From Methanomicrobiaceae archaeon (GTDB lineage: Archaea > Halobacteriota > Methanomicrobia > Methanomicrobiales > Methanomicrobiaceae): 5,718 nucleotides of DNA. Positions 1-5,345 of this stretch are shown here, piece by piece (position 1 is the stretch's first letter; every line of letters begins with the position of its first letter). The notes below the pieces were generated by a model, which was not told the DNA's origin, searched no databases, and saw nothing but the letters and a program-made list of their open reading frames with translations. Position numbers and translations under genes: made by a program. Where the stretch lies: positions 1-5,718 of the forward strand of contig DAOVRB010000082.1 of assembly GCA_030628325.1 (NCBI GenBank). Reading direction: 5' to 3'.

Positions 1-1
1 C

Positions 2-577
2 GGTTACCTTGCAGGAAAAGAAGTGGGGAATCGAATCCCGATTTTTACCGGAATCAGGCCAAACCGTGACCAGTTAAAGGCACTTGGTGCGGCAATGGCG
101 GCATCGGGTGCTGTTGCACTGTACCATGTGGAAGGTATTACTCCCGAAGCAAGGGGTGTGTCTGGTATTTTTAAGTCGGACAAAGGCAGTATGGAGACTA
201 TTTTAGTTGAGCAGAGTGCAATAGATGAGCTTTTTACAGATATGGATGTTGAAGCTGTTGCTCTCGGGTGCCCGCACTGTTCTCCTGCGGAACTTGAAAT
301 GCTTGCCAGCCTTCTGAATGGGAAAACGACGACAAAACCATTCTATATCTTTGCTGCACGGGGCGTTATCGAGGCGAACCATGAGGTGGTTGTGAAGATT
401 GAAAGAAGCGGTGCAAAAGTGTTTGGCGACACGTGCATGGTAGTATCTCCGGGAATGGACAGATTCAATTCAATTATGGTGAATTCCGGAAAGGCGCTTG
501 CATATGTGCCGAACATGTGTGGGGCTAAGGCACGGATAGGTACAATGGAAGAATGTGTGGATGTTGCCACGTCATAA
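2..577 (+). CDS. Aconitase X / phosphomevalonate dehydratase large subunit, C-terminal part (5' truncated by window edge)
   Basis: The reading frame is open from base 2, so this is the C-terminal half of a longer protein; the GTG at 23 lies inside the conserved run GYLAGKEVGNRIP and is not a real start. Known full-length members are about 390-400 residues, and some 190 are seen here. Numbering from that GTG, family motifs are GCPHCS at 82-87, DTC at 136-138, NSGKALAYVP at 154-163 and GAKARIGT in 167-174, ending in an ECVDVA-type tail. Cysteines in the GCPHC and DTC segments are candidates for [4Fe-4S] ligands. In archaea this family pairs with a small swivelling-domain subunit and converts 5-phosphomevalonate to trans-anhydromevalonate phosphate in the modified mevalonate pathway (family knowledge). 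The small subunit gene is not downstream here, so it should lie upstream or elsewhere. The gene ends in a tandem stop, TAA TAA. An aconitase-X acting on another hydroxy acid is the alternative, but the archaeal context favours phosphomevalonate dehydratase. Confidence 0.87.
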   Translation, partial: GYLAGKEVGNRIPIFTGIRPNRDQLKALGAAMAASGAVALYHVEGITPEARGVSGIFKSDKGSMETILVEQSAIDELFTDMDVEAVALGCPHCSPAELEMLASLLNGKTTTKPFYIFAARGVIEANHEVVVKIERSGAKVFGDTCMVVSPGMDRFNSIMVNSGKALAYVPNMCGAKARIGTMEECVDVATS

Positions 578-620
578 TAACGTACATGGCACATTACGTC
601 TCATGCCCGTCGAATAGTAA

Positions 621-656
621 GGAGCGGTTACTCTCTTCTCTCTCTCTCTCCGCTTT
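621..656 (+). repeat. CT-rich simple tract flanked by a short inverted repeat
   Basis: Bases 631-651 are pure pyrimidine, largely alternating C and T. The tract is flanked by AGCGG (623-627) and CCGCT (650-654), which can pair, extended by two G-T pairs to 621-622 and 655-656. This would put the pyrimidines in a loop of about 22 nt. It starts 44 bp after the aconitase-X stop codon, where a plus-strand transcript would be ending. Archaeal termination often relies on U-rich RNA rather than strong hairpins, so the tract could contribute, but its high C content makes it a poor classical U-tract. A slippage-derived microsatellite without function is equally possible. Confidence 0.45.
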
Positions 657-870
657 CCAGAAAAGAATCGTGTGACTCTCACCGCAATTCGCTTGCGCAT
701 GTCATAACCATATTTCAGCGGCAATATACGGAAGGAATGAATTCTGTCTGTTATGTATTGCCTTTGGAATCCTGGTTTGTAGCTTGTCAGGATCCCGGTT
801 TTCTCCATTTTGTCCCGGAGGCTTCACACGAATCTGTTACCAGAGACAGATGCTACAGTAGGGAAATCCT

Positions 871-933
871 GAAGAGATTGGATTGCATAATGCAATGCAA
901 TCCACAATACAGCTTCTCTTCTCGCGCGTTTTT
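871..933 (+). terminator. Nested hairpin followed by CGCGCG and a T-run; possible terminator or structured RNA end
   Basis: An inner perfect 10-bp stem pairs TGGATTGCAT (879-888) with ATGCAATCCA (895-904) around a 6-nt loop. An outer perfect 7-bp stem pairs GAAGAGA (871-877) with TCTCTTC (915-921), leaving 1 nt unpaired on the left and 10 nt on the right. On the plus strand this is followed by CGCGCG and five Ts (929-933), the layout of a terminator for plus-strand RNA. It lies about 290 bp past the aconitase-X stop, so it would end either a long 3' UTR or a separate small RNA. It is also 24-75 bp beyond the minus-strand gene's stop codon and could act there, but the minus strand has no T-run after the hairpin. 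Confidence 0.45.
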
Positions 934-945
934 ATGTTAAATACT

Positions 946-2133
946 TCATTTATCTTTTATTGGCAGTGTTCTGATACAAAAGTGGTCTATTGCCTTAAAA
1001 ACTACAAACTTTTTTTGTTTTGACTGATTGGTGTCTTTTATTACAATATAATGCAGCAGTTCTGAAAAGTAGTTGAAAGTGGGGAATGTTTTTGAAAATT
1101 CTTCAAGGCAGATCTCTGCCTGTTTATTTTTTCCTTTTAGGTATGCGTATCCGAAATCAAGAATCCTTATGATATGAAGAGGCATCTGATTTACTTCGGC
1201 GGCTGCACGGAATTTTTTGAATGTCTGGTCTCCCTGTAAAAAGAATGCTGTCCTGATCCCATAATATATTGGTTCATGTTCCATCGGGTGTCTTTCCCGC
1301 ATTTCATCAATCAGGTATATTGCTCCGTCAAGTTCACCTTCTTCAAAATATCTTAGATACATTTCCCTGAAGAAATACATGTCATTTGGAAACCGTACAT
1401 GGGTTATCTGGAGAAGTTTGGCAAGAACTGTTTCATTGTGGTCTTTTTTTGCTTTGAGAATGCCAATTTTCGGAAACCATCTGTCTGTGGGTTCCCATTC
1501 AATAGCACTGAAAATCATATGCCAGAATGATTTGTCAGTAAATGGTTTCCCGGCAAGTTCGCCTTTTACAAGTCTGTGAAGGGGGGGTTTCCACCGGGAG
1601 AGTTCTGTCATTGCTTTTTGGGAGATTTTGGCATAGTTCCATCGCTCACTGGCTTTAAACCCGGGTTCATCGGAACCTTCTTTGTATAGGGCATAGTAAC
1701 AGTAGGCATACCAGCAACCGACTTCTGCATCATATTTCCTGTATGGTTTTAAGTAAACAATTGCTTCAAGATATTTTCTGTTTTTCATCAGGTTTACGGC
1801 TGCAGCGAGATGGATGCCATCCATCTTCTTTTTGTTTCGTTTGATACTTCCCGCAAGTTCACAGACACGGTTGGTAAATTTCTGTTCACCCATTCTGTTA
1901 CTTTTTTCAAAGAATTTGTAGGTTACAGCATCTATCAGTTCGTCATGAGCCTGATCAGGGATGTGAACATTGGCCTGGTCAAGAATTGATGCCACCTGTC
2001 CAAAAAAAACAGGGAAATTCTGGTCTACTGAATTCGGGTTATTATCTATATATTCAAACAGTTCTTTCCTGTTTTTTTCGAGCTTATCCGAGAAGACCGC
2101 ATCCGGGATGAAACTCTCTGCCATATATTGCAT
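946..2133 (-). CDS. TPR-like helical repeat protein of unknown function
   Basis: I do not recognise this 395-residue protein. It has no signal peptide or membrane segment, so it is probably cytoplasmic, and it is rich in helix-forming, aromatic and basic residues. Three segments look like degenerate tetratricopeptide repeats, with A/G and aromatic positions in register: about 108-141 (AAVNLMKNRKYLEAIVYLKP), 250-284 (YFEEGELDGAIYLIDEM) and 322-356 (FGYAYLKGKNKQAEICLEEF). Such repeats form protein-binding solenoids, so a scaffold or adaptor role is a reasonable inference; no catalytic motif is visible. The start is uncertain. The first ATG (2133) has no Shine-Dalgarno. The ATG three codons on (Met4, base 2124) sits about 25 nt from the centre of a TATA-like box, which suggests a leaderless transcript starting at MAESF and giving 392 residues. 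The gene stands alone: a terminator-like repeat separates it from glmM upstream, and it converges on aconitase-X downstream. Confidence 0.8.
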   Translation of the reverse strand: MQYMAESFIPDAVFSDKLEKNRKELFEYIDNNPNSVDQNFPVFFGQVASILDQANVHIPDQAHDELIDAVTYKFFEKSNRMGEQKFTNRVCELAGSIKRNKKKMDGIHLAAAVNLMKNRKYLEAIVYLKPYRKYDAEVGCWYAYCYYALYKEGSDEPGFKASERWNYAKISQKAMTELSRWKPPLHRLVKGELAGKPFTDKSFWHMIFSAIEWEPTDRWFPKIGILKAKKDHNETVLAKLLQITHVRFPNDMYFFREMYLRYFEEGELDGAIYLIDEMRERHPMEHEPIYYGIRTAFFLQGDQTFKKFRAAAEVNQMPLHIIRILDFGYAYLKGKNKQAEICLEEFSKTFPTFNYFSELLHYIVIKDTNQSKQKKFVVFKAIDHFCIRTLPIKDK

Positions 2134-2144
2134 TTGTTGATTGA

Positions 2145-2154
2145 TTTTATAAAA
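2145..2154 (-). promoter_or_regulatory. TATA-like box for the TPR-like gene
   Basis: TTTTATAAAA, a perfect 10-bp palindrome resembling archaeal TATA boxes, lies upstream of the TPR-like gene. Its centre (about 2149.5) is about 25 nt from the A of the second ATG (2124), the usual distance from box to transcription start in archaea. This would place the RNA 5' end at or near that ATG. Because the box is symmetrical it does not itself define direction; the gene context does. No convincing purine-rich BRE is seen beside it. Confidence 0.5.
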
Positions 2155-2247
2155 CTGGTGATTATGTGTTGGTTAGAGTGTCATAGTCAGGGAGGCTGGT
2201 TTTCATTCTCAATCCGCATGAGGCCCAATTCCCTCACCCAAGAAACG

Positions 2248-2278
2248 ATAAAAATCAATTTGGAATTTTGATTTTTAT
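2248..2278 (-). terminator. Inverted repeat 3' of glmM, probable operon terminator
   Basis: A perfect 11-bp inverted repeat pairs ATAAAAATCAA (2248-2258) with TTGATTTTTAT (2268-2278) around a 9-nt loop. It begins 17 bp beyond the glmM stop codon. On the minus strand the far arm reads TTGATTTTTAT, so a T-rich segment closes the hairpin, as expected for an archaeal U-tract terminator. It is the only strong signal between glmM and the TPR-like gene's own promoter, which supports two separate transcription units. The stem is AT-only apart from one C-G pair, so the hairpin is weak and the T-richness may matter more than the fold. Confidence 0.5.
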
Positions 2279-2294
2279 ATTAAATTTTCCTGTA

Positions 2295-3650
2295 TCAATT
2301 ATTAATCGTATTCATGATCTCGTTATACAGGAGTTTTGCACCCTCTATGTTTTCTGCCTCAACATAGAGGCGCATGAAGGGTTCAGTACCTGACGGTCTG
2401 AATAGAGCCCAGGATTTCTCCCTGTTAATTCTTACACCATCTGTTGTATCAAGCCTGTCTGACGCAAAATCTGTTTTTACTTTTTCGAGCAGGGCGGGAG
2501 CATCTGTGGTGAAAATTTTGTCTTTAATCATATGATGTGACGGGAGTTCTTTTCTGAGTTCGGATAAAGTCTTCTTTTCGTTTTTTAGAATATGTACCAT
2601 CACGGCAGCGGTCATGCCGCCGTCCCTGCAGTGCTGATGTGCTGGGAAGATAAGTCCCCCGTTTCCTTCACCGCCGAACAGGACGTTCTCTCCGTTTTCT
2701 GAGAGTTCAAGCATTTTCCGTGCGACATATATACTGCCCACTCTGGTGTATTCAACTCTTGTACCGGTTTCAGCAGCGATGGCTTCAACGAGCTGTGATG
2801 TACTGACCGGGGTGACAACTGTTCCTCTTTTTCCTTTACATGCGAACCGCTGCATAAGTGCAAATTCCTCGTTTTCTTCGAGGAAATCTCCGTTCTCGTC
2901 AACGAATACTGCACGGTCTGCGTCACCATCGTGTGCAACGCCGAACGCCGCACCTGTGCTGATGACAAGTTCTGAGAGTGCTTTTAATCCTTCAGGGGAT
3001 GGTTCAGGGAGCCTGCCCGGGAACCTGCCGTCTGTCTGTCCGTTAATTGTGTGTACCCTGCAACCGAGTTTAGTGAGAATATCAGGGGTTGTCAGGCAGG
3101 CGGGTCCTGAACCGGGATCAACGGCAACTGTGAAGCCGGTCTCTGTTGAGTCAGGAAAAGCACTTGTTATGGAGTGGATGTATTCTCCAATCATTTCCGG
3201 GCTGGAAGTTTCGGTTCCGACATTTTCCCAGTCAACAAGGTTAAAATCTTTTGAGAACAGTCTTTCCTCGAGTTTTATTGTCTGCTCGTCATCCATTTCT
3301 GTCCCATCACCTTCGATAACTTTTACACCGTTGTATTCCGGGGGGTTGTGGGATGCGGTGATTACCGCACCCGCATCGAAATGATTTTTGACAAGGTACT
3401 GGAGGGCAGGTGTGGGAAGAACACCCATATCAACCACATCACACCCGCATGCAAGCAGACCCGCCTTTAGTGCACTGCATAGAGCTGGTCCTGATGTTCT
3501 TGTGTCCATGCCGACGGCGATTTTACCTTTCCGCATGGAACCGAGTGCCATACCGATTCCCATAACAAGTTCCGGTGTCATCTCTTTGCCAACAACAGCT
3601 CTTACACCATTTGTTCCGAATAGTTTCTTCTGTTTTTCCGGTTCAGTCAT
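2295..3650 (-). CDS. glmM: Phosphoglucosamine mutase (archaeal GlmM-type alpha-D-phosphohexomutase)
   Basis: The enzyme interconverts glucosamine-6-phosphate and glucosamine-1-phosphate for UDP-GlcNAc synthesis; in an archaeon without murein this feeds surface glycans and nucleotide sugars. All four family signatures are present in a 451-residue protein, the normal length: N-terminal FGTNGVRAVVG (11-21), the phosphoserine loop TASHNPPEYNG with the acceptor Ser100, the metal-binding DGDADR (241-246), the sugar-binding loop GGEGNGG (326-332) and the phosphate-binding RPSGTEP (418-424). I place the start at 3650 (MTEPEKQKKL) because GAGGAG lies 4 nt upstream and the motif spacing matches the family. 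An in-frame ATG at 3707 would add 19 unrelated residues overlapping the previous gene. The gene follows mobB-moaE with one base between stop and start, so the two are almost certainly cotranscribed and translationally coupled. Members of this superfamily can also use mannose or glucose phosphates, so substrate preference is inferred from the GlmM-like architecture. Confidence 0.92.
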   Translation of the reverse strand: MTEPEKQKKLFGTNGVRAVVGKEMTPELVMGIGMALGSMRKGKIAVGMDTRTSGPALCSALKAGLLACGCDVVDMGVLPTPALQYLVKNHFDAGAVITASHNPPEYNGVKVIEGDGTEMDDEQTIKLEERLFSKDFNLVDWENVGTETSSPEMIGEYIHSITSAFPDSTETGFTVAVDPGSGPACLTTPDILTKLGCRVHTINGQTDGRFPGRLPEPSPEGLKALSELVISTGAAFGVAHDGDADRAVFVDENGDFLEENEEFALMQRFACKGKRGTVVTPVSTSQLVEAIAAETGTRVEYTRVGSIYVARKMLELSENGENVLFGGEGNGGLIFPAHQHCRDGGMTAAVMVHILKNEKKTLSELRKELPSHHMIKDKIFTTDAPALLEKVKTDFASDRLDTTDGVRINREKSWALFRPSGTEPFMRLYVEAENIEGAKLLYNEIMNTINN

Positions 3651-3651
3651 T

Positions 3652-4428
3652 TTACTCCTCAAGTAATTCTTTTCCTGCATTGTGAAGATCTTTTTTGAGT
3701 TTGTCAATTGCTGCGCTCATTGCCGCAAACGCCTCCTGGCGGTGTGCTGCAAGTATGGCAATATATGTGATATCCTCGCCTGCGTAAAGTCTGCCTTTCT
3801 GGTGGTGGAATTTTACACCGATTATTCCGGGAACTTTTTCCATTTCTGCTTTTATTTCACTGATTTTTTCATCAATACCATCGTAGTCATCAAAGTCCAT
3901 GTATTCTGTCTGTTTATCATCGGTGATTTCCCTGACAATTCCGTTGAATGAGAGGATGGCACCGGCATGTCTGATCTCATTTTCACGTTTCAGTTCACGG
4001 ACGACGCCCTGCATCGTAAAGTAGTCTTCAAAACTCTCAAGTGAAGAGATAACTTCATCCACCTGAGGATTTTTGAGGATACAGTTCTCTGCTTCAAGAT
4101 CTCCCATTACAATTTTAGGGAACGGGTATTTTTTAAAACCCTCAATTATAGTATATTCAACCCCGGCATCGCAGAGCATAGTCAGAATTTCGTTGAGGTC
4201 TGTCGAATGTATAGCACCCACTGCTTTCTCACTGTCAATACCTATTGAGAATGCTGCCCCGTGTTCAAAGTGTGTTGTTGTATCCTTTCCTTCATCAAGC
4301 AGGATTGTGTGGTGGCCTGTGTGTTTTACAACTGCCGTTTTTCCCATACCGCTCAGCTCTTTTAGGAGTGTCTGAATGAATGTGGTTTTGCCGGTGTTTG
4401 AATACCCGGTTACATGGATTAATTTCAT
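3652..4428 (-). CDS. mobB-moaE: MobB-MoaE fusion: molybdopterin guanine dinucleotide GTPase domain plus molybdopterin synthase large-subunit domain
   Basis: This 258-residue protein has two domains. Residues 1 to about 150 are MobB-like: P-loop GYSNTGKT (8-15), KHTGHH (35-40), GKDTTTHFEHGA (47-58) and IIEGFKK (94-100). MobB proteins bind GTP and assist attachment of a nucleotide to molybdopterin. Residues about 153-258 are MoaE-like: FNGIVR (161-166), a MDFDDYDGID segment (177-186), HHQKGRLYAGE (208-218) and AAHR (227-230). MoaE with the sulfur carrier MoaD inserts the dithiolene sulfurs into molybdopterin. The same fusion is known in haloarchaea. The C-terminus is odd. The usual LK-x6-KKE motif is LKKDLHNAGKE, so the first catalytic lysine is kept (Lys245), the second is Gly252 with a lysine one place later, and the protein ends four residues after KE, without the usual tail. 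The start overlaps the previous stop by ATGA, with only a weak AGG 12 nt upstream, so translation is probably coupled. Products would serve Mo/W enzymes such as formylmethanofuran dehydrogenase. Confidence 0.88.
   Translation of the reverse strand: MKLIHVTGYSNTGKTTFIQTLLKELSGMGKTAVVKHTGHHTILLDEGKDTTTHFEHGAAFSIGIDSEKAVGAIHSTDLNEILTMLCDAGVEYTIIEGFKKYPFPKIVMGDLEAENCILKNPQVDEVISSLESFEDYFTMQGVVRELKRENEIRHAGAILSFNGIVREITDDKQTEYMDFDDYDGIDEKISEIKAEMEKVPGIIGVKFHHQKGRLYAGEDITYIAILAAHRQEAFAAMSAAIDKLKKDLHNAGKELLEE
3655..3660 (-). promoter_or_regulatory. Shine-Dalgarno site of glmM, inside the end of mobB-moaE
   Basis: GAGGAG on the minus strand forms the last two codons (Glu-Glu) of the MobB-MoaE protein and is followed by its TAA stop, one A, then the glmM ATG. 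A ribosome ending on mobB-moaE stops on the glmM binding site, an arrangement that favours reinitiation. The site decides between the two possible glmM starts in favour of 3650. Confidence 0.8.
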
Positions 4429-5345
4429 TTTTTATCTTTTCCTGTTTTTTTATCTGTATTTTCACTTTTACTCTCTTCCTGTTTTGTCTGCCTGATCATG
4501 GACGCTGCGTTGGCAACACTTCTCATAACATCACTAATCCTGTCTTCAATATCTATTTCATCATCAATGTCGATAGATGTCCCTTCGATTTCAAGCAGGA
4601 ACCGTGCAACTTCGCTTGATTCAAACAATATGTCGTCCAGTTCGTCAGCAGTGAAAAAACCGCATAGTGCACCGTAAAAGAATGTAGCCCCGGATTTGCG
4701 AACTTTACGCTTGAATGAGTTTCTTGCCTGATTGACAGCCTGTGGGGAGTAGGTGTCTGTCATGAAGGGGATCAGTTCAGGGAGATTGTCTCCGATAAAT
4801 GTCATCTCGGCTCCGCCACGTGTAGAGAAATCAGCGCAGAGGCGGGCAATAGCCCATTCTCTGGCAGTAATATATGTGTGTTTTCTCAGGAACTGATTGA
4901 CTCTTTTGTAGGCGGCACCATCAACTTTCCTGAATTTTTTGTATTTGTTTATTCTCTCTTCATCTTCGGGTGAACGGGGGACCAGTGTTTTTTGTTGTGA
5001 TGAAGTTGTTTCTTCTCCTGATCTTTCTGCTTTTTCCTCCCCCTTTCCTTCTGCGTCTATGTTGGGTTCATGTGTGTCTGTATTTACATATGGTATATCT
5101 GTATCATCAGGTGTATTTGTATTAGAAATACCTGTGTTCTGTTTGTTTGTATCTGTATTGTCTGGTGTGCTGGTATCTGAAGTGGAAATATTCTGTTTGT
5201 CTCTATCTGTATTTGTTAGATCTATGGTATTTTTATCCATGATGTTACCGGAATTATCCCGGAGATCTGGTGAATGAGGATTGTCAGCATCAGAACTGAT
5301 CTGTTCTTCATTTTGTGTATTTGATTCCTCCATTAGTCTAATCAT
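4425..5345 (-). CDS. Conserved euryarchaeal protein of unknown function (DUF5806-like) with a disordered repetitive N-terminus
   Basis: The protein is up to 306 residues in three parts. Residues 1 to about 125 are low complexity, rich in Thr, Asn, Asp, Ser and Glu, with an imperfect 20-residue repeat, and are surely disordered. Residues about 130-285 form a compact, probably helical domain with strongly patterned segments: NKYKKFRKVDGAAYKRVN (133-150), TAREWAIARLCADF (160-173), GDNLPELIPFMTDTYSPQAV (185-204), GATFFYGALCGFF (219-231) and a C-terminal acidic helix near 255-275. From memory this matches a family shared by haloarchaea and methanogens, listed I believe as DUF5806; no function is established. 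The tail (286-306) is Lys/Glu-rich. No signal peptide, membrane helix or catalytic motif is seen. The start is uncertain: ATGs occur at 5345, 5333 (Met5) and 5240 (Met36), none with a clear Shine-Dalgarno, and the disordered N-terminus gives no guidance. It is the first gene of the operon and overlaps mobB-moaE by 4 bp. Confidence 0.8.
   Translation of the reverse strand: MIRLMEESNTQNEEQISSDADNPHSPDLRDNSGNIMDKNTIDLTNTDRDKQNISTSDTSTPDNTDTNKQNTGISNTNTPDDTDIPYVNTDTHEPNIDAEGKGEEKAERSGEETTSSQQKTLVPRSPEDEERINKYKKFRKVDGAAYKRVNQFLRKHTYITAREWAIARLCADFSTRGGAEMTFIGDNLPELIPFMTDTYSPQAVNQARNSFKRKVRKSGATFFYGALCGFFTADELDDILFESSEVARFLLEIEGTSIDIDDEIDIEDRISDVMRSVANAASMIRQTKQEESKSENTDKKTGKDKK
5097..5213 (-). repeat. 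Two imperfect 20-residue repeats in the N-terminus of the DUF5806-like protein
   Basis: Residues 45-65 (containing DKQN, STSDTSTPD and NTD) and 64-83 (containing NKQN, ISNTNTPD and DTD) share the pattern TD-x-[DN]KQN-xx-S-x-T-x-TPD-[ND]-TD. A weaker third echo, VNTDTHEPNID, follows at 87-97. The plus-strand DNA shows the matching GT-rich units around ATTCTGTTTGT and GTTCTGTTTGT. The repeats look like slippage-driven expansion of a disordered linker rather than a folded motif. Confidence 0.65.

Larger units (their letters stand above)
578..945. other. Convergent intergenic region, no supported gene
   Basis: This 368-bp stretch lies between the 3' ends of the plus-strand aconitase-X gene and the minus-strand TPR-like gene. 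It contains a CT-rich tract (631-651), a nested hairpin (871-921) and a T-run (929-933). Two short open frames cross it, a 67-codon plus-strand frame from 737 and a 78-codon minus-strand frame ending at 572. Neither has a well-spaced ribosome binding site, a recognisable motif or a credible composition. The first has AGGA directly abutting its ATG and is crossed by the hairpin; the second runs into the aconitase-X stop region. I treat the region as untranslated 3' sequence that may hold terminators or a small RNA. Confidence 0.6.

Noticed and set aside
26..41. tRNA T-arm-like string GGGGAATCGAATCCCG
   Set aside because: It lies inside the conserved aconitase-X coding frame, and no cloverleaf can be built around it.
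572..808. 78-codon minus-strand frame, Arg/Lys-rich
   Set aside because: The basic run comes from translating the CT tract on the reverse strand; no ribosome binding site or homology is recognised.
737..940. 67-codon plus-strand frame with six cysteines in the convergent intergenic region
   Set aside because: AGGA abuts the ATG with no spacer, no zinc-finger-like cysteine spacing is seen, and a strong hairpin runs through its 3' third.
2187..2219. Ten-codon minus-strand mini-ORF ahead of the TPR-like gene
   Set aside because: It lies upstream of that gene's TATA-like box, so it would not be on the leaderless transcript; it is too short to support from one sequence.
2865..2885. Perfect 7-bp inverted repeat TTCCTCG/CGAGGAA
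   Set aside because: It lies within glmM and is explained by Glu-rich codons on both sides; such a stem is expected by chance in a window of this size.
2612..2968. 118-codon minus-strand frame overlapping glmM in another frame
   Set aside because: It is wholly inside glmM, with no separate ribosome binding site and no recognisable domain.
2746..3384. 212-codon plus-strand open frame opposite glmM
   Set aside because: It is the antisense shadow of a gene with all four phosphohexomutase motifs; its Ser/Pro/Thr-rich product is typical of reverse-strand translation.
3651..3707. In-frame upstream ATG that would lengthen glmM by 19 residues
   Set aside because: The extension lies inside the mobB-moaE coding region, has no family resemblance, and the ATG at 3650 has GAGGAG at good spacing and the usual distance to FGTNGVR.
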